From the NCBI RefSeq assembly GCF_020736845.1, contig NZ_JAFFQR010000105.1:179513-243512 (forward strand): a DNA stretch of 64,000 bases. The letters run 5' to 3'. Origin of the DNA: Paenibacillus farraposensis. GTDB lineage: Bacteria; Bacillota; Bacilli; Paenibacillales; Paenibacillaceae. Both the position numbers and the translations under genes were made by a program. The notes under the pieces are model-generated. The model saw only the letters and a program-made list of their open reading frames with translations. It was not told the DNA's origin and did no database searches. Position 1 is the first letter of the stretch; the number at the start of each line of letters is the position of its first letter. Below are positions 22,501 through 31,809 of the stretch, one piece after another.

Positions 22501-23559
22501 ATGAGTACACAAGAACAGAGTGAGGCCGCTTTGTCATCATCAAGATTTATCTGCACCGCTAATCATGGTTTTGCACCTTATGCCCAAGAGGAGCTTAGAA
22601 GATTATTTGGGTCCGTGAAAAGCACGATGCTTTTACCCGGTGAAATTTTTCTGGCCACATTACCCGCGGAAGCCAGCGAGGCCGTAGGGATGATTACAGG
22701 TCAGCCGCCAATGTTTTTGCGGCATTTGTTCCCTGTACATTTTCAGGAGGAAGGAACAGACTTGGACCAGGTACTGGAACGTCTGGTTGCCTTTATCCGT
22801 AATCGTCGGGAACTGATCGATCAACGTGTTTCTTTGCAGGTACGCAAAGGCTCCAGCAGTAGCTGGACTGAAAGCGCGGGGGCACTCAAACAGGCTTTGA
22901 CTGAGCGATTAAGTGATCTACCCATGGAGCAGACGGTACAAGGGGCCAACGTTATTGTGTCCGTTTTTGCCGATACGGATACGTGGTATGCAGGTCTATC
23001 ACGGCCTCAGGACAATCTTTCCGATTGGAGCGGAGGTGCGGTTCGTTTTCAGAAGGAAGAAGGACAAATCTCTCGTGCCAAATTCAAGCTGCTTGAAGCA
23101 GAAGTCACGTTCGGCATTGATTTTAGCGCTTTTCATCAGGGACTGGACATTGGGGCAGCACCGGGTGGATGGACTTCCTTCTTGCTGGAGCGGGGGCTTA
23201 AGGTAACAGCGGTTGACCCGGCAAAGATGGAGCCATCGCTGATGAAATACGCCAATCTGACTTTTTTACGTAAAAATGCAAGTGAAGTCAAATTTAAAGA
23301 GAATACGTTCGATTTGCTCGTTTGTGATATGAGCTGGAGTCCGAAGCAGATGGCCAGGCTCGTAACTGATTTAATTTATAGCTTGCGGACTGGGGGCACG
23401 GCCATCGTTACGGTCAAACTAATGCATAAAAAGCCTTTGGCGCTCATTCATGATGTGATCGCTTCTTTCGAGCAATCCGGCATGCAGGTTCAGCGGGCTA
23501 AGCAGCTATTCCATAACCGGGATGAGATTACCCTGTACATGATCAAGTATGGAAAATAA
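22501..23559 (+). CDS. SAM-dependent rRNA methyltransferase-like protein (THUMP + FtsJ/RlmM-like)
   Basis: 352 residues. The N-terminal ~190 resemble a THUMP-type RNA-binding region (FICTANHGFAPYAQEELRRL; FLRHLFPVHF). The C-terminal Rossmann methyltransferase has the SAM motif LDIGAAPGGWTSFLLERG, VTAVDPAKM, the acidic motif LLVCDMSW and late Lys residues (ISRAKFKLLEA; TVKLMHKKP). The A-P-G-G-W motif and Lys-Asp-Lys arrangement fit 2'-O-ribose methyltransferases such as RlmM (E. coli 23S C2498), but the substrate here is inferred. GGAGG precedes the ATG at 22501. Confidence 0.85.
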   Translation: MSTQEQSEAALSSSRFICTANHGFAPYAQEELRRLFGSVKSTMLLPGEIFLATLPAEASEAVGMITGQPPMFLRHLFPVHFQEEGTDLDQVLERLVAFIRNRRELIDQRVSLQVRKGSSSSWTESAGALKQALTERLSDLPMEQTVQGANVIVSVFADTDTWYAGLSRPQDNLSDWSGGAVRFQKEEGQISRAKFKLLEAEVTFGIDFSAFHQGLDIGAAPGGWTSFLLERGLKVTAVDPAKMEPSLMKYANLTFLRKNASEVKFKENTFDLLVCDMSWSPKQMARLVTDLIYSLRTGGTAIVTVKLMHKKPLALIHDVIASFEQSGMQVQRAKQLFHNRDEITLYMIKYGK

Positions 23560-23562
23560 TAC

Positions 23563-23592
23563 TTTACAATGAGTACAGGTATGCTGTATAAT
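23563..23592 (+). promoter_or_regulatory. Promoter upstream of the kinase/Tad-like operon
   Basis: TTTACA, 18 bases, TATAAT. It directs transcription into the hairpin region at 23638-23712. Confidence 0.65.
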
Positions 23593-23637
23593 AAACCCAA
23601 ATTGTTCCTCAAAAAATAATAACTACGTTTAAATAAA

Positions 23638-23712
23638 GGGAAAGCATCCCGCGAAATTTATTTTCATGGTGACATGAAGATTGTGTTTTGCGGCGGCTTT
23701 CCCTTTTTTTGC
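23638..23712 (+). terminator. Extended multi-stem terminator or attenuator
   Basis: Three nested pairings: GGGAAAGC/GCTTTCCC (outer), CCGCGAAA/TTTTGCGG (middle, one G-U pair) and TTCATG/CATGAA (inner, loop GTGA), followed by seven T. Transcription starting near 23600 would end here as an RNA of about 110 bases, or read through into the kinase operon 30 bases downstream. Confidence 0.75.
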
Positions 23713-23742
23713 GTTGTTTGGATATAGAAAGGAGGTAGAAGA

Positions 23743-25236
23743 ATGATAGAGAAGCCATCACGGTTAGAATACGGCACCATTGTCGGTGAGCGTTATCGAA
23801 TTATACGCACATTGGGTACAGGAGGAATGAGCCGTGTGTTTATGGCAGAGGATTTGAAGTTGCCTGGCAAGCAATGGGCGGTGAAGGAATCGGTTGCAGA
23901 TACTCACATGATGAAGCTTGTAAGGGCAGAGGCAGAGATGCTGATTTCATTAAGCCACCCACGTCTGCCGAGAATTGTTGATTTTTTTGAGCATCTGCGA
24001 TCCGGTGCAGTATATCTGGTGATGGACTACATTGAAGGAATGACGCTGGAAGCCTATTTGAAGGGCTACCAAGGCCGTATTCCTCAGGAACAGATCATTC
24101 CACTCGCTTTGCAGGTATTGGATGTGCTGGATTACTTGCATACCCGGCAAACGCCTGTCATTTACCGCGACCTCAAGCCGACGAATATCATGCTGACCCC
24201 GGAAATGGAATTTAAGCTGATCGATTTTGGCATCGCGCGGAGCTACAAGGCTGAACTGGATCAGGATACGGTAAAGCTGGGAACCGTGGGCTTTGCAGCC
24301 CCTGAGCAATATGGAGCAGGCCAAACGGATGCTCGCTCAGACTTGTACAGTTTGGGAGCGATATTGTTGTATCTCTGTACCGGAGGCAAATATAGTGAAT
24401 GGACTGCGGGAGTAGAAGGATATATTCGCGGGGAAGTGACTCGCCATTTGATTCCGGTCATTCGAAAGCTGCTGCGCCAGCATCCTGAGGAACGATTTCA
24501 GTCTGCCCGAGAGGTTATTGAAGAGCTGCGGCGCAGTACAGAATTTCAACCTGCTAAGCACGAAGCATCTGTCGGTGGTACTTCGCTGGAATATGCAGGT
24601 ACAAGAGTAGTGGCTGTGCTCGGTGTGTCTTCCGGTAGCGGTGCTACGCACACGGCAATTGCGGTCAGCCACTATCTGGCTCGAAGATCCCGCTCGGTCG
24701 CTTTGGTTGAGCTGCATAGTACAGCCCAAGCGTTCGCCCGGCTTCAAGCAGTGGTTGAGAGAGTATCTTCCGGACAAACGAGTTCAAGCCGACGTTTTGA
24801 GGTAGACGGAGTTCATTATTGGCGACAGACATCTCGCGCGGACGTCATTTCTTTGCTGGGAGGCTCCTACAGATTTATCGTACTGGATTTGGGGAGCGCA
24901 CCAGATAATGAGCGATTGGAAGAATTTCTGAGGGCTGATTACCCGCTGGTCGTTGGTTCAGGAGCCGAATGGAGAATTCAGGAGATAGCCGGATTGGCCC
25001 GGTCGTTCCAGCGTCACCCGCAGGATAAATGGAATTACTGCTTGCCGTTGGCCCCCTTGGAGGCGGTTCAAAGGCTCCGTAAGGAGCTGAATCATGACAA
25101 AGTATTTGCGCTGCCATACCATTCTGATCCATTTGAAAGAGCCGCAGGGATGGACCAGGTGCTGGACGAACTATTTCGTGGCGTCATTCCGTACACCCGG
25201 AAAAAACGCTTCGGATTTCTTAAACGCCAGCGCTAA
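23743..25236 (+). CDS. Serine/threonine protein kinase fused to a ParA/MinD-like domain
   Basis: 497 residues. The first ~265 are a Hanks-type kinase: glycine loop LGTGGMSRVF, the Lys of WAVKES, the Glu of AEAEM, catalytic loop VIYRDLKPTNIM, metal site LIDFGIAR and APEQYGAG. There is no transmembrane or PASTA segment. From about 285 a second domain reads VVAVLGVSSGSGATHTAIAV, then YRFIVLDLGSAPDN, shaped like a ParA/MinD ATPase but lacking the P-loop Lys, so probably nucleotide-inactive. The gene heads the Tad-like operon (next gene 39 bases on). I infer phosphorylation control of the machine; the fusion to a TadZ-like module is unusual. GAAAGGAGGTAGAAG precedes the ATG. Confidence 0.88.
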   Translation: MIEKPSRLEYGTIVGERYRIIRTLGTGGMSRVFMAEDLKLPGKQWAVKESVADTHMMKLVRAEAEMLISLSHPRLPRIVDFFEHLRSGAVYLVMDYIEGMTLEAYLKGYQGRIPQEQIIPLALQVLDVLDYLHTRQTPVIYRDLKPTNIMLTPEMEFKLIDFGIARSYKAELDQDTVKLGTVGFAAPEQYGAGQTDARSDLYSLGAILLYLCTGGKYSEWTAGVEGYIRGEVTRHLIPVIRKLLRQHPEERFQSAREVIEELRRSTEFQPAKHEASVGGTSLEYAGTRVVAVLGVSSGSGATHTAIAVSHYLARRSRSVALVELHSTAQAFARLQAVVERVSSGQTSSSRRFEVDGVHYWRQTSRADVISLLGGSYRFIVLDLGSAPDNERLEEFLRADYPLVVGSGAEWRIQEIAGLARSFQRHPQDKWNYCLPLAPLEAVQRLRKELNHDKVFALPYHSDPFERAAGMDQVLDELFRGVIPYTRKKRFGFLKRQR

Positions 25237-25275
25237 TTTGAAGATATACATCAAAAAAGGCAGGGGAGAAGCTGT

Positions 25276-26262
25276 GTGTCCAAGCTAAGAAAGAGCAGTA
25301 AGCAAAAGCTGTACGCTGGTTGTATCGGCGCGGGTATAGTCGGCATTATTTTTGCAGTTTACCTTATCGCCAATACCCATCAAATGAATGAAGTCAGGAA
25401 ACAGGCGGAAGTAGACGCAGAACGAAAATGGAAAGTGTACGAACAAGATCAACGCACTGCCAAAAAAGGCTGGGTTGTTGTTCGAGATATATCTTCGGGT
25501 GAACGGATTACATCGTTTGATTTGAAGGGGGTTACGGTTCCAGGTTCTCAGGCTCCAGCAAATTTGATGGCAGATAAAAGTGAAGCTTCCGATAGTACAG
25601 CCAGGATTGAATTGAAAAAAGGGACTGTGCTTACGTCTGCAATGGTTACCGCTAATGAGGCTACACCTAAAGATTTGCGCAACCGTGAGCTAAAGGTGGT
25701 AGTATTGCCAAGCAGCCTGAAGCAGGGAGACGAGGTGGATATCCGCATTCAATTTCCGACAGGCGAGGATTACATTCTATTATCCAAAAAGAAAATTCTC
25801 AGGCTGGAAGGCCCCATTGTCTGGGTCACAATGAATGAGCAGGAATTATTATCATTTTCGAGCGCAATTGTGGATGCCTATCTGCATAAAGCATCTATCT
25901 ATGCGTTGACATATGTCGATCCCCAATTTCAGCCCAAGGCCATCCCGACATATCCACCTAACGCGCAAGTGTTAGCATTAATGAATAGTGATCCGAATTT
26001 GATACGCGTGGCTGAACTTAAATTGTCCAAACAGCTGCGGAGTTCGCTTGAAGATGCCATTAATTTGTCAAATAATGTGATTTCAACACCGATTGAAAGG
26101 AGTTTAAGTGAGGAAATTGCTGCCCATACGAATATGGTAGAAGATAGTGTATCTGATAGGAATGAGCGTACAGGGATTAAATATGGGAGCGGACAGGATC
26201 ACAAAGAACAGGCAGAAGTTTTGACGCAGGGCGGAAGCTCTGATCCGTATGTCAATAAATAA
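25276..26262 (+). CDS. CpaB/RcpC-like SAF-domain protein of the Tad-type machine
   Basis: 328 residues, GTG start. One membrane span near the N-terminus (about 12-31, AGCIGAGIVGIIFAVYLIAN), a short coiled segment, then a SAF domain (GWVVVRDISSGERITSFDL; IELKKGTVLTSAMVT; LKVVVLPSSLKQGDEVDIRI). CpaB/RcpC proteins sit outside the membrane in Flp pilus assembly. The extracellular end is polar and low in complexity. Between the kinase fusion and the ATPase-like genes it holds the place cpaB has in tad loci. Confidence 0.8.
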   Translation: MSKLRKSSKQKLYAGCIGAGIVGIIFAVYLIANTHQMNEVRKQAEVDAERKWKVYEQDQRTAKKGWVVVRDISSGERITSFDLKGVTVPGSQAPANLMADKSEASDSTARIELKKGTVLTSAMVTANEATPKDLRNRELKVVVLPSSLKQGDEVDIRIQFPTGEDYILLSKKKILRLEGPIVWVTMNEQELLSFSSAIVDAYLHKASIYALTYVDPQFQPKAIPTYPPNAQVLALMNSDPNLIRVAELKLSKQLRSSLEDAINLSNNVISTPIERSLSEEIAAHTNMVEDSVSDRNERTGIKYGSGQDHKEQAEVLTQGGSSDPYVNK

Positions 26263-26280
26263 ATGAAAAGGAACGGGAGT

Positions 26281-26994
26281 ATGAAAACTTGGATATTTGC
26301 CGGGCTTTGTGACAAAAGCGATACCATGTTATACATCAGCAGCATATTAGCAGCTTCCGGCCAACAGGTACTACTTGTGGATGCTACGCTGCGGGGACAG
26401 TATCGGTATAGTATAGGTATGCTCGACCAACCACTTCCTATTACGCAGTTTAGTGGTTTTGATGTGGCGACTGGTTTTGGATCATGGGCAGATCTGAACA
26501 TTGGAATGATGGTTGATCAAAAGGTAGAGCTGGCATACGACATTGTTATTTTGGACGTAGAGCTGCCGGATTTTTGTCCAATATCTGTTTGGAAACAAGC
26601 TGCACGGCGAATTTGGGTCAGTGATTATAGCCGAATCCTAATGCACAAGGGACGGATGTGGCTTGAGCAATTGTTTGATCAACCTGATTTTCCTAAAGAT
26701 CTTGTATTTGACAAATTATTTTTACAAGCTGTGGATTGCGGCGTAGAGGAGTCATATTTGTGGGAATATATGAACGATTTCCCTGCTTACTGGAATGGAA
26801 ATCCGTATGTATTGCCATGGGATGAGGGGCATCTAGCTCTGAAGCTGGAAAATGAGCATAAGCAGCAGCTTCAGCTAAAACCGCTCTCCAGAATGTATAA
26901 GAAAGAATTATGCCGTTGTATTGGAGAATGGATGGGCTGGGAATTAAAAGAGAGCCAGCGTGCGCTAAAGCGTGCGGAAAGGAGAAGAGTATGA
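26281..26994 (+). CDS. ParA/TadZ-like protein without a recognisable P-loop
   Basis: About 237 residues. The start at 26281 follows AAAAGGAACGGGAG; an in-frame ATG at 26263 lies upstream of that site. KTWIFAGLCDKSDTMLYISS replaces the Walker A region; then LLVDATLRGQ and YDIVILDVELPDF mirror the Walker A' and B positions of MinD-like proteins. It lacks the GxxGxGK(T/S) signature, so ATP binding is doubtful. In tad loci CpaE/TadZ proteins localise the machine. The next gene overlaps by four bases and is a second member of the same superfamily. Confidence 0.6.
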   Translation: MKTWIFAGLCDKSDTMLYISSILAASGQQVLLVDATLRGQYRYSIGMLDQPLPITQFSGFDVATGFGSWADLNIGMMVDQKVELAYDIVILDVELPDFCPISVWKQAARRIWVSDYSRILMHKGRMWLEQLFDQPDFPKDLVFDKLFLQAVDCGVEESYLWEYMNDFPAYWNGNPYVLPWDEGHLALKLENEHKQQLQLKPLSRMYKKELCRCIGEWMGWELKESQRALKRAERRRV

Positions 26995-27848
26995 GCATCA
27001 TTTTATTTTGGAGTCCTATGAAGGGAGCGAGTGGAAGCAGCTCATTAGCAGCGTCTGTAGCAGTTACGATAGGGAATCTCTATAGAGGAAGATTGTTATT
27101 GACCCATTTGGGGCACAGACATACGGGGATTGAAACTGGATTCCCTATACAGGAGCATCGTATGGACGATCCCAGTTTACAGCTTCAGGAAGGGGGCTGG
27201 GATGCAGTCGCACGGTTAGTTCTGCGAGGAACATTGTCCAGAGATAATATTAGCAATTATACGACACCTGTTCTTGAGCAGACCCTGGACATGCTTGAGG
27301 GAACCTCGGGTTTTGGAGTTGCTCCACCGCTGCTATCCTCAGGACTTGTACGGGCAGTAATGGATACGGCGGACCAATATTATGATTTGACGCTGGTTGA
27401 TGCAGGAAGTGGAGCAGGCTGGGGATCTGTACAACATGAGGCATGTACGCGAGCCAAACTGGCCGTTCTGTCCTTGACTCAAAATATACGAGAGCTGGAT
27501 GCTTTTTTTGAATCTGTGTCTCCGCTATCGACTTACTCGGCATTGCCGTTTTTGATGGTGCTCGGAAAATATGATGTTCGTGCTCAAGCAAATGTAGCGA
27601 ACATCCGCAGGAGATATGGTTACAAGGGGGCTTTGCATACGATCCCTTATAGCACCAAATTTCTGGACGCGTGGAACCGCAGGGATGTGGTAGGGCATGT
27701 GCAGCGTAGTGTTCGAAGTGAGAAAGAGCAGCATCTCAAACTTTTTATGCCCATAGGATGGGGGCAGAGCATACGGCAGATCAGCAAAGCTGTTCTGGAG
27801 GCGGTAGAGTCTGATCTTCGGCTTAAGGCTTTGGAGAGGAGTGCTTGA
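26991..27848 (+). CDS. TadZ/CpaE-like MinD-family protein
   Basis: 285 residues. It opens SIILFWSPMKGASGSSSLAASVAV, a deviant P-loop with Gly-Ala-Ser-Gly-Ser-Ser-Ser in place of the canonical Lys-containing loop, continues with LLLTHLGHRHTGIETGF, and has YDLTLVDAGSGAGWGS at the Walker B position and LAVLSLTQNIREL. The order (signature, Asp strand, switch) is that of MinD/ParA-type proteins. With the preceding gene and the kinase C-terminus this makes three such modules in a row. The start codon overlaps the upstream stop (ATGA) and the stop overlaps the next start (TGATG). Confidence 0.65.
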   Translation: MSIILFWSPMKGASGSSSLAASVAVTIGNLYRGRLLLTHLGHRHTGIETGFPIQEHRMDDPSLQLQEGGWDAVARLVLRGTLSRDNISNYTTPVLEQTLDMLEGTSGFGVAPPLLSSGLVRAVMDTADQYYDLTLVDAGSGAGWGSVQHEACTRAKLAVLSLTQNIRELDAFFESVSPLSTYSALPFLMVLGKYDVRAQANVANIRRRYGYKGALHTIPYSTKFLDAWNRRDVVGHVQRSVRSEKEQHLKLFMPIGWGQSIRQISKAVLEAVESDLRLKALERSA

Positions 27849-29683
27849 TGCTGTCTGCTCAAATGATCAACGGGTTCATACTTGCCTGCATTTTGCTGTC
27901 TGGTATCATGTTATTTATCGTTAAATATCGAGGGAATCTTCACTTGCGCCATCCAAGCCTTCGGGTCAGCGAAAAGAATGAAGAGGCTACTTTGGAGACT
28001 CTGATGGAATATATCAAAAATGCGCTTCATGAACTAAGTCATAGCCAGATGGCGGATGCCGGATTGCATGAAGAAGAATATAGAAGGCGTATCCATCAAA
28101 GAGCGGAACTGCGTAGAGCGCTAAAAGACTGCGCCAATGGCAGCAGTGGAGATAAACGTTTTGTTAAAAATTTAATGGCTGAGTTGCTGATTAACGGTTA
28201 CGGCTTAAACGAAAAGATCGTAGATTCCGTTATGTCCTTTTCCAGACCGGAGCTGTTAAGCGTACAGGATCAATTTGAAATTGTATTTTATCAGTACCAG
28301 CAAAAGTTTGGCGCTGATGCCCTGTCACGCTTGCTGGATACTTATGATTTGGCTGAAATGAGGTATTCAGCGCAAGATGAAGAGAATGGGAGCTATCTCG
28401 TTACGGAAGAGGATGTTCGCTATATCTACGATTGTGAGCATCGCCCCCTTTCCTTTTTGGAGAAAGTAGATATTATTGTGCAGCGGATTTATCAGGATTA
28501 CAAAGGCTTCTCCGTCATTGATGATATACGCGATCAGCGAATTGACGGAGTAAGCGGGGGGGTTAGCGGCATGCCGGAAGGCGGAGCTTCGGTATCGGCA
28601 GATCGGTCTTCGATTCAGTATACATTAGAAGAAGCCTCCGAATCTGCTGAATACAGTTATAAGAGCGTGTGGATTTTTTATAAAGGCAAAACGATTCATC
28701 TTTCGTTCCTTTCCTTTGGCTCAGAGCGTGAGCTTAAAAGGGTGTGCCAAAATATTTACAAGTATAATTATCCGGGACAGCTTTCCGAAGCCAATGGCTA
28801 TAAGGTAAACGAAATGAAGGATGGGTCACGGGTGGTGGTGGTTCGACCTCCTTTCTCCGAATCGTGGGCGTTCTTTGTCCGTAAATTTGATATTCAAAGC
28901 GCATCACTGGAGCAGTTAATTAAGGGCGGAAATGCTGATTTTCCGATCCAACTCCTGTCTTATTTAATGAAGGGTAGCCGGATTACTGCCATTACAGGAG
29001 CACAAGGATCAGGTAAGACGACCCTGTTGATGGCGATGGTCAAGCACATTTATGCTTCGTATACGCTTCGTGTACAGGAAATGGCCTTCGAGCTGCATTT
29101 GCGTAGCATCTATAGCCGCCGTAATATTCTTACTTTTCGGGAAACAGACCATATTTCCGGGCAGCAAGGACTTGATCTGCAGAAAAAGACGGACGGAACC
29201 GTTAATATCCTTGGCGAGGTTGCGAGTGATGAAGTAGCGGCCTGGATGATTCAGATGTCACAGGTTGCCAGTCTATTCACCATTTTTACTCACCATGCCA
29301 AAACATTTCGTGATCTCGTGTTCTCACTCCGTAATTCACTGCTCAAAACAGGTGTATTTCAGCATGAGGGTATTGCTGAGGAGCAGGTCGTTCATGTCAT
29401 TAATTTTGATGTACACCTCAAGCGTGATGCGGAAGGGCGACGATATATTGAACGGATCACTGAATGTGTGCCGCATGACCTGGATCACACGGATAGCGGT
29501 TCCAGTTCTTCGGCAACCTATAGCTATCGACATGTTATGGAGCACCGAAATGGATGTTACATGCCGATGGAGCCACTGACAGCCAAAAGCGCAAAGGAAA
29601 TGTGTGAGCAAATGAATGCCAAGGATGCCCGAGATTTCCGTAGTTTTTTGGCCCGTTATTGGGGGGGACAGTATGAGTCTTAA
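27848..29683 (+). CDS. TadA/CpaF-type secretion ATPase with N-terminal membrane span
   Basis: 611 residues. A hydrophobic segment at about 5-24 is unusual for CpaF-type ATPases. A charged, helical N-terminal domain follows, then the ATPase core: Walker A ITGAQGSGKTTLL at about 385, the arginine-rich stretch LHLRSIYSRRNIL, Walker B-like ILGEVASDEVAAWMI (Glu and Asp positions kept) and the THHAKTFRDLVFSLRNSL segment that normally reads TxHAxxxxxxxxRL. This enzyme powers pilus assembly or secretion across the membrane. Residues 230-260 contain a Gly/Ser-rich insertion. Confidence 0.85.
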   Translation: MLSAQMINGFILACILLSGIMLFIVKYRGNLHLRHPSLRVSEKNEEATLETLMEYIKNALHELSHSQMADAGLHEEEYRRRIHQRAELRRALKDCANGSSGDKRFVKNLMAELLINGYGLNEKIVDSVMSFSRPELLSVQDQFEIVFYQYQQKFGADALSRLLDTYDLAEMRYSAQDEENGSYLVTEEDVRYIYDCEHRPLSFLEKVDIIVQRIYQDYKGFSVIDDIRDQRIDGVSGGVSGMPEGGASVSADRSSIQYTLEEASESAEYSYKSVWIFYKGKTIHLSFLSFGSERELKRVCQNIYKYNYPGQLSEANGYKVNEMKDGSRVVVVRPPFSESWAFFVRKFDIQSASLEQLIKGGNADFPIQLLSYLMKGSRITAITGAQGSGKTTLLMAMVKHIYASYTLRVQEMAFELHLRSIYSRRNILTFRETDHISGQQGLDLQKKTDGTVNILGEVASDEVAAWMIQMSQVASLFTIFTHHAKTFRDLVFSLRNSLLKTGVFQHEGIAEEQVVHVINFDVHLKRDAEGRRYIERITECVPHDLDHTDSGSSSSATYSYRHVMEHRNGCYMPMEPLTAKSAKEMCEQMNAKDARDFRSFLARYWGGQYES

Positions 29684-31757
29684 AGAGCTGCTATTGTGTA
29701 TTTTACTCATTTCAGGTGGGACCTTTATATTTTTATATCTAGTTTTATGGTGGCTACGTAAAAGCAATTATTATGCAGTCAGTAGTGGGCGAGTTCATTC
29801 TATGCGGGAAGGGCGGAAGGGAAAAGCGGTGCTGCAACGACAGCTGCAAGCCTTCTTGCACAAGCTGTATACGCTAGGAATGAGAGTTCCTATCACATGC
29901 CAATACATTAACAGTGTGCGTAAGCGTCTATCCGCTTTGCATGCCTACGATGAGTATAAGCTTCGCCTGCAGACGATGAAGATGACACTACTGGTATGGG
30001 TTGTTTTTATTAGCAGCGGCGTTGTGCTTTTAATGATGAGATCTGGATTGGAGTTTGCTGTATTAGCCCTTTTATGTGGAGTGGTGATCAACAGTCTCAT
30101 TTTGGATGTAGCAACGAACCGGATGGAAATAAGACTGCTTGCACAGATGATCGAATTGTTCGCCAATGTACGCCATCATTATCATCAGCATGGCATGGTG
30201 GAAGAGGCCCTATCTGAAGCGGTCGATTTGGCGGGGGCTGAGGCTGGAAGGCACGGGCGACTCATTTATGAAGCGCTGACAGCAATTGATCCACATGAAG
30301 CATTGGAAAGATACTATGAGTCGGCTCCTAACCGATTTTTAAAAGCCTTTGCTGGCATCTCATATATGGTAATGGAGTTTGGTGACCGGACTGAGGAGGG
30401 TGGCTCCATCTATTTGAAGGGGCTTGGCAGTCTCGCATGCGAAATCCAGTTGGAGCTGCTGCGCAGAAATAAACTTGACTATTTGCTCAAAAGTCTGAAT
30501 GTGATCGCGCTAGCTCCTGTTTTCTTTACGGCGCCTATCGAAAGATGGGCGAGAGGCAGTTTTCCGTCCATGGATGATTTTTATCAGGGGAAATGGGGAT
30601 ATATTACGAAATTGTCTGTCTATCTTGTCATTATCGTCTCTTACTTTCTGCTGCAAAAGCTGCAACAGACAAACGAAACTGGTTATCATGCAGGTAGGGG
30701 GCGAATGATCTGGGAGCAAAGGCTATATCGTTCTTCCATCATTCATAATGTGGTGAATGCCTTAATTCCACAGCAGCAAGTATCCTCCTACTACCGGATA
30801 GCCCGCCTGCTTAAGGAAAGTGGTGCGGAAATCAAACTGGAGTGGTTGTACATACGGAGAATCACTCTTTTTATTGCAGGATTGGTGCTTAGTATGAGTA
30901 CGGCATTTTTTTTACATGAAGCTGAGAAAACACATATTCTTTACGCTCCTGTGCAATCGGGCCAAATGTTCGGACGTTTAAATCCCGCAGAGGAAAAGGA
31001 AGCTTTGAAGCAGAGTGAAGTTGACCACAAAATCATGCATGCACTGAACATGAGAGCGGAAAGCACGTATGAACAGACGTATGCAGCCCTGGAGCGTGAT
31101 GCAGGCGGCACAGCCACTGCAGAACAGCTATCTAAACAAACCCGTCGTATCTTGAAAAAGCTGGAAGCGTGGAACGGGGAATACATCAAGTGGTGGGAAA
31201 TGCTGGTCAGCTTGGCCATCGGGTATACAGGTTATCAAATGCCTGTGCTTCTGTTATATTTGCAGCGGAAAATGCGGCGTTTGGATATGAGGCATGAGGT
31301 ATACCAGTTCCAAACGGTCATTTCCATTTTGCGGTCCATGGAACGAATGTCTGTCGAGAAAATATTGGAGTGGTTGAATCGGTTTTCGGTTATTTTCAAA
31401 AGACCCCTGCAAAAGTGCTTGCTTCATTATGAGCACGGACCAGAAGCTGCTCTTGATTTGTTGAAAGAAGAAGCGCCTTTGCCTGAATTCCAGCTTTTGG
31501 TGGACAAGCTCCATTTGTCTTTGGGCAAAATTACGATCCGAGAGGCCTTTGACGATTTGGATTCCCAAATGTCCTACTATTTTGAGCAAAGAAAACAGGA
31601 ATATGAAAAAATAATCGACAGCAAGGCTATCTGGGGGCGGCTGATTGGTTTTTCCCCGATGTATGGTCTTATCTTTTTATATTTGGTGATCCCATTGATC
31701 GGCATGAGCTTTGTTCAAATGGAAAGCTATTATGAGCAAATACAAAAAATTCAATAA
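29676..31757 (+). CDS. Fused TadB/TadC-like inner-membrane platform protein
   Basis: 693 residues, about twice the size of a single T2SSF protein. The first half has spans near 5-25, 103-145 and 290-330 with a helical soluble part (MIELFANVRHHYHQHGMVEEALSEA). The second half has spans near 410-430, 510-530 and 670-690 with a matching soluble part (TVISILRSMERMSVEKILEW; LLVDKLHLSLGKITIREAFDDL). In tad loci TadB and TadC are separate genes; here one polypeptide appears to carry both. It forms the membrane base on which the ATPase works. It overlaps tadA by eight bases. Confidence 0.8.
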   Translation, partial: SLKELLLCILLISGGTFIFLYLVLWWLRKSNYYAVSSGRVHSMREGRKGKAVLQRQLQAFLHKLYTLGMRVPITCQYINSVRKRLSALHAYDEYKLRLQTMKMTLLVWVVFISSGVVLLMMRSGLEFAVLALLCGVVINSLILDVATNRMEIRLLAQMIELFANVRHHYHQHGMVEEALSEAVDLAGAEAGRHGRLIYEALTAIDPHEALERYYESAPNRFLKAFAGISYMVMEFGDRTEEGGSIYLKGLGSLACEIQLELLRRNKLDYLLKSLNVIALAPVFFTAPIERWARGSFPSMDDFYQGKWGYITKLSVYLVIIVSYFLLQKLQQTNETGYHAGRGRMIWEQRLYRSSIIHNVVNALIPQQQVSSYYRIARLLKESGAEIKLEWLYIRRITLFIAGLVLSMSTAFFLHEAEKTHILYAPVQSGQMFGRLNPAEEKEALKQSEVDHKIMHALNMRAESTYEQTYAALERDAGGTATAEQLSKQTRRILKKLEAWNGEYIKWWEMLVSLAIGYTGYQMPVLLLYLQRKMRRLDMRHEVYQFQTVISILRSMERMSVEKILEWLNRFSVIFKRPLQKCLLHYEHGPEAALDLLKEEAPLPEFQLLVDKLHLSLGKITIREAFDDLDSQMSYYFEQRKQEYEKIIDSKAIWGRLIGFSPMYGLIFLYLVIPLIGMSFVQMESYYEQIQKIQ

Positions 31758-31809
31758 ACAAATTTTATGTCATCTAACAACGATATAACAAGCAAAGGAG
31801 AGAAGTATA

